From the NCBI RefSeq assembly GCF_000612725.1, contig NZ_HG964450.1, positions 1,038,712 through 1,102,711 on the forward strand: a DNA stretch of 64,000 nt, given 5' to 3'. Shown piece by piece: positions 43,280-51,105 of the stretch. Within the stretch, counting starts at the first letter, position 1; each line of letters starts with the position of its first letter. The position numbers were made by a program, and so were the translations under genes. Below the pieces are notes generated by a model. That model was given only the letters and a program-made list of their open reading frames with translations, made no database searches and had not been told where the DNA came from. The DNA is from Mycolicibacterium austroafricanum. GTDB lineage: Bacteria > Actinomycetota > Actinomycetes > Mycobacteriales > Mycobacteriaceae.

Positions 43280-44167
43280 TCACCCGACGGCGTCGACGAG
43301 GCCCCACCGCAGCGCCGTGCCGGCGTCGATCGGCCGCCCGGAGAGCACCAGATAAGCTGTGCGCCAACGTCCGATGCGGCGGGTGACGCTGACCGTGCCG
43401 CCGGCACCGGGGATCAGACCGAGCGTGAGCTCGGGCAACCCGAGAACCGCGTCGGCGTCGCAGGACACCCACCCGCAGAATGCCGCCATCTCCAGGCCGC
43501 TGCCCTGAACCTGGCCGTGCAACTCGGCGCGGCAGCCACGGCCCAGGCGCGCGGTGATCTCGTCGAGGACCAGGGCGGGGCTGTGCCGGGTGCGGGCCAG
43601 GTGCGCGCAGGCAGGATCGGTGAACGTGCCGAACTCGGCCAGGTCGCCGCCACTGCAGAACGACGGACCGTTGCCGGCCAGCACCACCTCGTCGACCGAC
43701 GGATCCAGCCGCGCCACCTCGAGCGCTTCGAGCAGCGCCGCCCGCGCGTCGGTCGAGAAGGCGTTGTGCCGCTGTGGCCGGTTGAAGCGGATCGTCAGTC
43801 GGCCGTCGTGGCGTTCCGCCACCACGGGATCCGAGATATCCGGAACCCGCGCCGGCCCTCGCTCGGCGAGCCAGCGGGCGAACTCGGATCCCGACTGCAA
43901 CGTCGAGTAGGCCAGCGACTCGGTGATCACTCCGGCGAAGGTGCTTCCCCCGGGGTCGAATGCGCGCAGCACGTCGTCACAGACCGCGGCCGCCTGCGGC
44001 CACCGCCGGCAGCGCTCCTCCAACTCCGCCAGGGTGTCGGGCACCGAGGTGACGGTGACCGCCCGGCGGTCATCGACGTCGTCCTCGGTCACCGTGAAAG
44101 TCGCGTCGTCGGAAGGGGTTCCGACAGCGACGCGGACACCGCCCCCCAGTTCGACCCGACTGTTCAC
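43280..44167 (-). CDS. Enoyl-CoA hydratase/isomerase family protein
   Basis: A 295-residue crotonase-fold protein with a roughly 95-residue N-terminal extension before the core opening (DGRLTIRFNRPQRHNAFS). The oxyanion-hole segments are FCSGGDLAEFGTF and GLEMAAFCGWVSC; LTLGLIPGAGGTVSVTRRIGRWRT is the CoA-side helix. GTG 44167 overlaps the fadD4 stop (GTGA), so it is translated after the ligase. Catalytic Glu residues of true hydratases are not obvious, so isomerase, hydrolase or decarboxylase activity is possible. Confidence 0.87.
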   Translation of the reverse strand: MNSRVELGGGVRVAVGTPSDDATFTVTEDDVDDRRAVTVTSVPDTLAELEERCRRWPQAAAVCDDVLRAFDPGGSTFAGVITESLAYSTLQSGSEFARWLAERGPARVPDISDPVVAERHDGRLTIRFNRPQRHNAFSTDARAALLEALEVARLDPSVDEVVLAGNGPSFCSGGDLAEFGTFTDPACAHLARTRHSPALVLDEITARLGRGCRAELHGQVQGSGLEMAAFCGWVSCDADAVLGLPELTLGLIPGAGGTVSVTRRIGRWRTAYLVLSGRPIDAGTALRWGLVDAVG

Positions 44168-45714
44168 GAGTGCTTCTTCACCAGCTCCTGCTTGTAGAGC
44201 TTGCCGGTGTCGGTGCGGGGCAGCTGCGCCTCGAACGACAGGGAGCGCGGGCACTTGTAGTGGGCCAGGCGATCCCGCAGCCAGGAGATGAGTTCGGCGG
44301 CGAACTCCTCGGTGGCGTCGGCGGGATCCACCGTCTGGACCACGGCCTTGACGCTCTGCCCCATCTCTTCGTCGGGGATGCCGAACACCGCGGCGTCCAT
44401 CACCTTGGGGTGTGTGACGAGCAGGTTCTCGGCCTCCTGCGGGTAGATGTTGACCCCGCCGGAGATGATCATGTGGTGGCGACGGTCGGTCAGGTAGAGG
44501 TAACCCTCGTCGTCGAGATATCCGATGTCGCCCACCGTCTTCCAGCCCTGCGGATGGCGTGAGGAGGCGGTCTTGTCGGGGTCGTTGAGGTATTCGAAGT
44601 CGTAGCCGCCTTCGAAGTAGATCTCGCCGGCCTGGCCCGGCGGGAGCTCCTCGCCGTCCTCGCCGACGATGTGGACGACACCGGTCAACGGTTTGCCGAC
44701 CGAACCCGGGTGCGTCAGCCAGTCCTCGGCGCTGATCAGCGTGGACCCGTGCGCCTCCGAGGACGCGTAGTACTCGTCGACGATCGGACCCCACCAGTCG
44801 ATCATCTGCTTCTTGATGTCGACCGGGCACGGTGCGGCGGCGTGCATGACCCGCTCCAGGCTCGATACGTCGTACGACTTGCGCACGGCCTCAGGCAGTT
44901 TCAGCATCCGGGTGAACATCACCGGCACGAACTGGCCGTGCGTCACCTTGTGCTTGGCGATCGCGTCCAACGCGCCTTCGGCGTCGAACTTCTCCATCAC
45001 CACGGTGGTGATGCCACCGGCCTGCGTCTGCATCGACCACACCGACGGCGCGGTGTGGTAGAGGGGGGCGGGGCTGAGGTACACCGCATCCGGGTGCATC
45101 CAGAAGGACACCAGCGCGGCCATCAACCCGGGCGACTCCGAGGGTGGCACATGCGGCAGTTCACGCTTGATGCCCTTGGGGCGTCCCGTGGTTCCGGAGG
45201 AGTACTGAAGCAGGTCGCCCTCGATCTCGTCGGCAATCGGGGTGTCGGGCTTGTCGGCCACGCACTCGGGATAGCGCTGCCAGCCCTCGAGCTCGCTGGA
45301 GGCGCTCGTCGCCGACGATTCGGCTCCCCCGGCGATCAGCCGCAGCGGCGGCAGGCCGTTTGGAAGTTCTTCGGCCAGCCCGGCCAGGGTGTCCTTGAGC
45401 TTGGCGGAGCCGACGATGGCCTTGGCGCCGCTGTTGTCGACGATGTAGGCCACCTCCGCCGCGGTGAGGTGGGTGCTGATGGGCACGTAGTACAGCCCGG
45501 CGCGGCGCGCTGCCCACATCACGGCGTGGATGTGCTCGTTGTTCTCCATCAGGATCGCGACGGCGTCGCCCTCGACGAGGCCGGCGTCCCGGAACAGGTG
45601 GGCCAGCCGGTTCGCCCTGGCTTCGAGTTCGCCGAACGTCACCACGGTCCCGGAGGGATACATGATGATGGCCGGTTTGTCAGGGGTGGCAACGGCGGTG
45701 TCGCGGATCTGCAT
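44164..45714 (-). CDS. fadD4: Acyl-CoA ligase FadD4-like (Rv0214)
   Basis: A 516-residue AMP-forming ligase. The P-loop is YSSGTTGRPKGIKR, the (G)ATE-type motif is YASSEAHG, the hinge VGDIGYLDDEGYLYLTDRRHHMI, and the C-terminal lysine lies in TDTGKLYKQEL. The opening MQIRDTAVATPDKPAII and the position beside fadE3- and Rv0216-like genes match fadD4. It would activate the acid fed into the fadE3-hydratase pathway. A dyad (45738-45751) lies 24 bp upstream of the start. Confidence 0.9.
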   Translation of the reverse strand: MQIRDTAVATPDKPAIIMYPSGTVVTFGELEARANRLAHLFRDAGLVEGDAVAILMENNEHIHAVMWAARRAGLYYVPISTHLTAAEVAYIVDNSGAKAIVGSAKLKDTLAGLAEELPNGLPPLRLIAGGAESSATSASSELEGWQRYPECVADKPDTPIADEIEGDLLQYSSGTTGRPKGIKRELPHVPPSESPGLMAALVSFWMHPDAVYLSPAPLYHTAPSVWSMQTQAGGITTVVMEKFDAEGALDAIAKHKVTHGQFVPVMFTRMLKLPEAVRKSYDVSSLERVMHAAAPCPVDIKKQMIDWWGPIVDEYYASSEAHGSTLISAEDWLTHPGSVGKPLTGVVHIVGEDGEELPPGQAGEIYFEGGYDFEYLNDPDKTASSRHPQGWKTVGDIGYLDDEGYLYLTDRRHHMIISGGVNIYPQEAENLLVTHPKVMDAAVFGIPDEEMGQSVKAVVQTVDPADATEEFAAELISWLRDRLAHYKCPRSLSFEAQLPRTDTGKLYKQELVKKHS

Positions 45715-45737
45715 GCGCTGACTCTACTTCGCCGAAG

Positions 45738-45751
45738 TTGACAGGTGTCAA
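45738..45751. promoter_or_regulatory. Operator candidate before fadD4 (TTGACA-GG-TGTCAA)
   Basis: A perfect 14-bp inverted repeat 23 bp upstream of the fadD4 start. It is well placed to block transcription; the GntR at 42514 is the closest candidate ligand-responsive binder, though a FadR/TetR-type protein encoded elsewhere is equally possible. Confidence 0.5.
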
Positions 45752-46404
45752 ACGTCACCATGGGTTCGCGGCAGTGGCGCCTCCCGGCCACCGCACCCGG
45801 ACCCAGTCCGCGCATCGGCCCGCTCCGCTACGGCACCGGCGCGTACCTGCGACCGTCCGGCAGCCATATTGCGAGCAGGTTAAACTTTGAATTTCCCAGG
45901 AACCGTCCTTGATTTGCTCAGACGATATGTTTCGCGATAGGTGACGATAAGGGATACAAAGCGGTAACTGCCATCGCGTAATGGCGCCGGCCGCGGAAAT
46001 CGCGTTTATCGACGCTTACCGGCAATAAAATGCCAATCTCGCCCACCCGGCAATGGCGCACCAATCATGTTTCGAGTTATCCGCCAAGGCGCTTCTACAT
46101 AGCGTAGTAGCTGCATAAACAGACGACGGTGTTCGCCCTGGCATACTGTCTAGCACTACGAATTATTCACTTCTCAAGAAAGCCGCGGACGATGATTGCG
46201 GGTCCGCCATGTCGCTGATACCGTTCCGCCTCGTACAGCTCCGACGACGTAGCCAATATGTTCCATCGGAATCGCAGAAACTTTGCCAGAGATGCGTCCA
46301 TCCGCACGATAAGACGATTGCAGCGCTTCAGGGGGAACGGCAATCCACGAGACGGCCGCGACCGCAGCCGAGCTCATCACTTCAGCGGAAGCAGGGGTAG
46401 GGCA
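45752..46404. other. AT-rich non-coding leader before the polysaccharide cluster
   Basis: A 650-bp stretch without a convincing gene. From about 45880 to 46320 the base composition drops well below the surroundings, with short A/T runs (for example TTAAACTTTGAATTT near 45897 and AATAAAATGCC near 46024). Possible TANNNT -10 boxes occur but none has a convincing -35. It is typical of Lsr2-bound or horizontally acquired regulatory DNA. Small frames here show no coding character. Confidence 0.6.
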
Positions 46405-47256
46405 ATGGGGGAATTACCAGCGACGGGCCATGTCGGCAGTGCTTCACACCAAGGACAGACCACGACGAGCAGTCCGCACGCGCAGTTCATGCTTGCCAGG
46501 GACGGCGTCAAGGTGACGCCGTCCGTGAGCCTGGTCATCCCGGTCCGGAACGAGGCCCGCAACGTGGCCTGGGTGCTTGAACAGATCACCGAGGACGTGG
46601 ACGAGATCATCCTGGTCGACGGCGCCTCCACCGACGCCACGCTGATCACGGCGCTGCGGTACCGACCCGACATCAAGGTCGTCGCGCAAGAAGGAGTCGG
46701 CAAGGGCAGTGCGCTGCGGACCGGCTTCTTCGCGGCCAGCGGCGACATCATCGTGATGATGGACGCGGACGGCAGCATGGCGCCCCAAGAGATCCGGCAC
46801 TACGTGCACTTCCTGCGCAACGGCTACGACTTCGTCAAGGGTTCGAGGTTCATCGGGGGCGGGGGTTCGCTCGACATCACCGCGTTCCGGAAGCTGGGTA
46901 ACCGCTTCCTTCTCGGCGTCTTCAACTCCTTGTACGACTCCGACCTGACGGATCTGTGCTACGGGTTCTGCGCCTTCCACCGCCGCTACCTTGAACTCCT
47001 CGAGCTCTCCGCAACCGGGTTCGAGATCGAGGCGGAGATGACGGTACGGGCGATGCAGGCAGGCTTGCGGATCGCCGAGGTGCCCAGCCTGGAGATGCCG
47101 CGCCGCTCCGGCAAGTCGAACCTGAGGGCCGTTCGGGACGGGACCCGAGTGTTGCGAACGGTGTTGCACGGCCATAGGTCCGGCGTCTCAGGCCACCTGT
47201 TGGAGGTTCTCTCACAGCGGCGCGGACCCGCAGCAGCTGCCGCGGAAGCCTGTTAG
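46405..47256 (+). CDS. Family 2 glycosyltransferase (dolichol-phosphate-mannose-synthase-like)
   Basis: A 283-residue inverting GT-A enzyme. It has VSLVIPVRNEARNVAWVLEQI, the nucleotide site EIILVDGASTDATL, the metal motif in VMMDADGSM, and the acceptor-side KGSRFIGGGGSLD and GFEIEAEM. No C-terminal membrane helices, so it is a soluble or peripheral DPM/GtrB-like transferase that may charge a polyprenyl phosphate with a sugar. ATG 46405 is set by the purine-rich AGGGGTAGGG directly upstream. First gene of the polysaccharide locus, separated by 183 bp from the nucleotidyltransferase gene. Confidence 0.88.
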   Translation: MGELPATGHVGSASHQGQTTTSSPHAQFMLARDGVKVTPSVSLVIPVRNEARNVAWVLEQITEDVDEIILVDGASTDATLITALRYRPDIKVVAQEGVGKGSALRTGFFAASGDIIVMMDADGSMAPQEIRHYVHFLRNGYDFVKGSRFIGGGGSLDITAFRKLGNRFLLGVFNSLYDSDLTDLCYGFCAFHRRYLELLELSATGFEIEAEMTVRAMQAGLRIAEVPSLEMPRRSGKSNLRAVRDGTRVLRTVLHGHRSGVSGHLLEVLSQRRGPAAAAAEAC

Positions 47257-47439
47257 ACACCTCCGCACCTCGATACCGGCCCGTGTATCCGAAGCACAGC
47301 CCGGCTGATCGCCCCCGACCCGACGCCCGACCCCGGGTCGTCGAAACACTCACTCGCTCGGCGTCGAAGACGGCGGCGCGCGCAGCATCCCAACGGTCGG
47401 CGCCGTCACACCGGCCGAATCACGGCACCAGGAGTAATC

Positions 47440-48219
47440 GTGAAAGCAGTCATTCTCGCCGGTGGGCGGGGCACCCGTATCAGTGAGGAATCCGAGAGCC
47501 GGCCCAAGCCGATGGTCGACATCGGCGGCCGCCCGATTCTCTGGCACATCATGAAAATCTATGAGACAGCGGGCATCACAGACTTCATCGTGCTCGTCGG
47601 ATACAAGGGCTACATGATCAAGGAGTACTTCATGAACTACTTCTTGCACACATCGGACGTAACGATCGATCTGGCCACCGACAGTGTCGCGACAATTCAG
47701 TCCAAGACAGAGCCGTGGACGGTCACTCTTCTGGACACCGGCCTCAACACGATGACAGGCGGCCGCCTGCTGCGGGCCAAGGAGTACATCGGCGACGACA
47801 CGTTCTGCTTCACCTACGGCGACGGCGTCTCCGATCTCGACGTGCGCAATGTGATCGACCACCACCGTGCCGAACGGACGACCGTCACTGTGACCGCGGT
47901 CCAACCCCCGGCGCGCTACGGCACCCTCGAGTTCGATGAACGGCGAGTCTCGTTTCAGGAGAAGCCGATCGGAGACGGCGGCTGGGTCAGCGGCGGCTTC
48001 TTCGTCGCACAACCCTCAGTGCTGGACTACATCTCCGGCGACGACACCGTGTTCGAGCAGGCGCCACTTCAGCGGCTGGCGACAGACGGTGAACTCTCCG
48101 CATACCAACACAGCGGATTCTGGCGAGGCATGGACACCCTCTGGGACAAGATCTACCTGAACGATTTGTGGGACAACGGCAAAGCGCCTTGGAAGATATG
48201 GGCCGACCAGCTGGTCTGA
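47440..48219 (+). CDS. rfbF: Glucose-1-phosphate cytidylyltransferase
   Basis: A 259-residue sugar-1-phosphate nucleotidyltransferase of the RfbF type, making CDP-glucose from CTP and glucose-1-phosphate. The signature LAGGRGTRISEESESRPKPMVDIGGRPILWHI is intact; FCFTYGDGVSDLDV, SGGFFV and SGFWRGMDTLWDK follow as in RfbF. GTG 47440 with AGGAG at 47430-47434. CDP-glucose normally enters 3,6-dideoxy- or branched-sugar routes through CDP-glucose 4,6-dehydratase, which is absent from the window. Confidence 0.9.
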   Translation: MKAVILAGGRGTRISEESESRPKPMVDIGGRPILWHIMKIYETAGITDFIVLVGYKGYMIKEYFMNYFLHTSDVTIDLATDSVATIQSKTEPWTVTLLDTGLNTMTGGRLLRAKEYIGDDTFCFTYGDGVSDLDVRNVIDHHRAERTTVTVTAVQPPARYGTLEFDERRVSFQEKPIGDGGWVSGGFFVAQPSVLDYISGDDTVFEQAPLQRLATDGELSAYQHSGFWRGMDTLWDKIYLNDLWDNGKAPWKIWADQLV

Positions 48220-48262
48220 CCCTGGCCGGCCACCCGATACCTGACGAAAAGAGTAGAGCACC

Positions 48263-49528
48263 ATGCAATGCCGACTATGTGATTCGGACCGTATGCTCAG
48301 CGTTCTTGACCTGGGCGCCAGCCCACCGTCGCAGAGCTTCCTGCCCGCGGAGGCTCTCGACGCCCCGGAGCCGACCTATCCGCTACATCTGCGGCTGTGC
48401 GAATCGTGTCTGCTTCTACAGATTCCGGCGCTGATCACCTCGGAGGACACCTTCACCGAGTACGCGTACTTCTCGTCGTACTCCGACAGTTGGGTCGAAC
48501 ACGCCAAGTCCTACGTCGACGAGACTGCCCGCCGCCTTCGGCTCGGGCAGCGGTCTTTCGTCGTCGAGGTCGCCAGCAACGACGGCTACCTACTGAAGCA
48601 TGTGCAGGCCAAGGGAATTCCGTGCCTGGGTATCGAGCCGTCGGTGAACGTCGGCGCGGCCGCCCGTGAACTTGGTGTGCCGACACGCACCGCCTTTCTC
48701 GACGAGGAGGAGGCGGCGTCGGTGCGGGCCGAACATGGACCCGCCGATCTGGTGATCGCCAACAACGTCTACGCCCACATCCCCAACCTGCGGGAGTTCA
48801 CCCGAGCGCTGCGTGGGCTGATGTGCGACGACGGCTGGCTCAGCATCGAGGTGCATTACGCACTGAACCTGGTGGCGTTCGGGCAGTTCGACACCATCTA
48901 TCACGAGCACTTCCAGTACTACACAGTGTTCTCAGCCATGCTCGCACTCGCCGAAGGCGGACTGACGCTCGTGGACGTGGAGATGCTCAGCACCCATGGC
49001 GGATCGATCCGCCTCTGGGCCCGCCCAGAGGGTGCCGCCCGACGGCCGAGCGAAAGGGTGACCGAGGCGCTCTGCGTCGAGAAGGCGGCGGGGCTGCACG
49101 ACGTCGATGGGTACGTACAGTTGCGGGGCCGCACCGAGGCGATCCGACACGAGTTCCTGACCTTTCTGTTGGAGTGCAAGCGCAACCGTAAGCGTGTCGT
49201 GGCGTACGGGGCGCCTGCGAAGGGCAACACCCTGTTGAACTATTGCGGTATCCACAGCGACCTCATCGAGTACACGGTCGACAGGAACCCCTACAAGCAC
49301 GGTTGTTTCACGCCCGGTACGCGGATCCCGATCCATGACCCGGCACGCATCGACGTCGACAAGCCCGACGTCGTGGTGGTGTTGCCGTGGAACCTCGAGT
49401 CGGAACTGACTGCCCAGCTGAGCCATGTCGCTGAGTGGGGCGGGCAGCTGGTGTATCCACTGCCCACCCTGCACAGCGCGGACCTGCACGCAACGCAACC
49501 GTCCCGCGAGGCGGAGACGTTGCGATGA
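48263..49528 (+). CDS. NDP-hexose C-methyltransferase (TylC3/EvaC/TcaB9 type)
   Basis: A 421-residue three-domain sugar C-methyltransferase. An N-terminal zinc module has CRLC (C3, C6) and CESCLLLQ (about C46, C49). A central Rossmann SAM domain contains the diagnostic EVASNDGYLL, NNVYAHIPN and HGGSIRLW. The C-terminal Methyltransf_14 domain contains YGAPAKGNTLLNYCGI. It should place a methyl on C3 (or C5) of a 4-keto-6-deoxy-NDP-sugar. The stop overlaps the next start (ATGA). Confidence 0.9.
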   Translation: MQCRLCDSDRMLSVLDLGASPPSQSFLPAEALDAPEPTYPLHLRLCESCLLLQIPALITSEDTFTEYAYFSSYSDSWVEHAKSYVDETARRLRLGQRSFVVEVASNDGYLLKHVQAKGIPCLGIEPSVNVGAAARELGVPTRTAFLDEEEAASVRAEHGPADLVIANNVYAHIPNLREFTRALRGLMCDDGWLSIEVHYALNLVAFGQFDTIYHEHFQYYTVFSAMLALAEGGLTLVDVEMLSTHGGSIRLWARPEGAARRPSERVTEALCVEKAAGLHDVDGYVQLRGRTEAIRHEFLTFLLECKRNRKRVVAYGAPAKGNTLLNYCGIHSDLIEYTVDRNPYKHGCFTPGTRIPIHDPARIDVDKPDVVVVLPWNLESELTAQLSHVAEWGGQLVYPLPTLHSADLHATQPSREAETLR

Positions 49529-50553
49529 AGGTCCTCGTCACCGGCCACCAAGGCTACCTGGGGACCGTCATGGTGCCCGTTCTGCAGGCAGCCGGGCACG
49601 ACGTCACCGGTCTCGACTCCGGTCTGTTCGAGCAGTGCGTGCTGGGGCCGGCGCCGCTCGATCCCCCGGGTATCGAACAGGACCTGCGGGACGTGTCGGT
49701 GACCCAGCTCGCCGGGTTCGACGCCGTCGTACACCTCGCGGCCCTGTCCAACGACCCGCTGGGGGCGTTGGCGCCGGAAATCACCTACGCCATAAACCAT
49801 CGCGGATCGGTCAGGCTGGCACGGCTGGCCAAGGAGGCCGGCGTTCGCAGGTTCCTCTACGCATCGACGTGTTCGGTCTACGGCGCTGCCGACGACGGGC
49901 TCGTCAACGAGGACACCGCGCTGCGGCCACTCACGCCTTACGCGGAGAGCAAGGTGCGCGTCGAAGACGACGTCGCCGCGATCGCCGACGATTCGTTCTC
50001 ACCGGTCTTTCTGCGCAACGCCACCGCATTCGGCTTCTCGCCCCGATTGCGTGCCGACATCGTGGTCAACAACCTCGTCGCCCACGCCGTGCTCACCGGA
50101 GTAGTGCGGGTTCTCTCCGACGGCACGCCGTGGCGCCCGCTCGTCCACGCCCAGGACATCGCAGTGGCGTTTCTCACCGCGCTGGAGGCGCCGATCCACA
50201 AGATCCACTGTGCCGCCTTCAATGTCGGCACCGAGACGAACAACCTCACGGTGGCCGAGATCGCCGAGGCCGTTGTCGGTGCGGTGCCGTCCTCCCATCT
50301 GCTGATCACCGGTGAGACGGGGCCGGACCCGCGGTCCTACCGGGTGGACTTCTCTCGGTTCCGCGACACGCTCGGCTACGAGGCGACGTGGTCGGTCGCC
50401 GACGGAGCCACCCAGTTGTACCGGGCCTACCTGGCCTATGGCCTGAATCAGCACGACTTCGCCCACAAGTTCACCCGGCTGCCACACCTGGACGCGCTGC
50501 GCTCGGCCGGACTGCTCGACGAGTCGATGCGATGGATCAGGACAGCTGCATGA
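49525..50553 (+). CDS. NDP-sugar epimerase/dehydratase (extended SDR)
   Basis: A 342-residue extended SDR. The NAD-binding motif is GHQGYLG (near residue 7), the active site YASTCSVYG with Tyr/Lys in PYAESK, and C-terminal substrate regions RNATAFGFSPRLRADIVVNN and PWRPLVHAQDIA are typical of sugar-nucleotide enzymes. Likely a 4-ketoreductase or epimerase acting after C-methylation; a 4,6-dehydratase role is not excluded but the usual signatures are missing. ATG 49525 overlaps the upstream stop. Its 3' end overlaps the opposite-strand RmlC-like gene by 17 bp. Confidence 0.87.
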   Translation: MKVLVTGHQGYLGTVMVPVLQAAGHDVTGLDSGLFEQCVLGPAPLDPPGIEQDLRDVSVTQLAGFDAVVHLAALSNDPLGALAPEITYAINHRGSVRLARLAKEAGVRRFLYASTCSVYGAADDGLVNEDTALRPLTPYAESKVRVEDDVAAIADDSFSPVFLRNATAFGFSPRLRADIVVNNLVAHAVLTGVVRVLSDGTPWRPLVHAQDIAVAFLTALEAPIHKIHCAAFNVGTETNNLTVAEIAEAVVGAVPSSHLLITGETGPDPRSYRVDFSRFRDTLGYEATWSVADGATQLYRAYLAYGLNQHDFAHKFTRLPHLDALRSAGLLDESMRWIRTAA

Positions 50554-51091
50554 GTAGATCAGCCCACCGCGGCGCGCGGCGGTCCTGCGCCGACACAATC
50601 GCCCCGGCCAGCGGCCAGTCGATCGCGAGGTCGGGATCGTCGTGTGCGACAGCCAGGTTCTCGGAGGGGTCATGAGGACGGTCGATCCGGTAGCAGACGT
50701 CCGCCGTAGCGGTGAGGGCCTGAAATCCGTGCAGGAAACCCGGCGGCACATAAAGATGACGAAAGTCGTTGTCGTCGAGCAGGAAAGCCTGCTGCCGGCC
50801 GAACGTGACCGATCCCGGCCGAATGTCGACCAACACGTCGTGGATGGCTCCGTGCGCACAGCGGACCAGCTTGGCCTCGCCCCGACCGGACCGTCCGTGC
50901 ATGCCACGGATTACGCCGCGGACCGATCGCGACTGGGAGTCCTGGACGAAGCGCGCCGACAGGCCGGGCGTCCCGAGATGGGCGTCGAAGAGTGCGGCGT
51001 CGAAGGTCCGGGTGAACAACCCGCGCTCGTCGCGGAACGGAGTCGGGGTGAGGACGAGAACGTCGGCGAGATCCGCGTTGTCGATGCGCAT
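50537..51091 (-). CDS. dTDP-4-dehydrorhamnose 3,5-epimerase family protein (RmlC-like)
   Basis: A 184-residue cupin of the RmlC family. It has FRDERGLFTRTFD, the catalytic His region RGVIRGMHGRSGRGEAKLVRCAHGAIHDVLVDIRPGS and YVPPGFLHGFQAL. It would epimerise C3 and/or C5 of a 4-keto-6-deoxy-NDP-sugar. Oddly it is the only minus-strand gene in the cluster: its end overlaps the SDR gene by 17 bp and its ATG (51091) is 14 bp from the divergent ATG of the second C-methyltransferase, so its promoter must lie inside that coding sequence. Confidence 0.87.
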   Translation of the reverse strand: MRIDNADLADVLVLTPTPFRDERGLFTRTFDAALFDAHLGTPGLSARFVQDSQSRSVRGVIRGMHGRSGRGEAKLVRCAHGAIHDVLVDIRPGSVTFGRQQAFLLDDNDFRHLYVPPGFLHGFQALTATADVCYRIDRPHDPSENLAVAHDDPDLAIDWPLAGAIVSAQDRRAPRWADLLMQLS

Positions 51092-51105
51092 TGGGCGATC
51101 GTGCC

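Noticed and set aside
46258-46404. Longer N-terminus for the first GT2
   Set aside because: Basic unconserved extension within AT-rich leader; ATG 46405 has a strong ribosome site.
47311-47343. GC-rich dyad (CGACCC-C-GGGTCG) before rfbF
   Set aside because: Short, in very GC-rich DNA where such dyads are common; no positional support.
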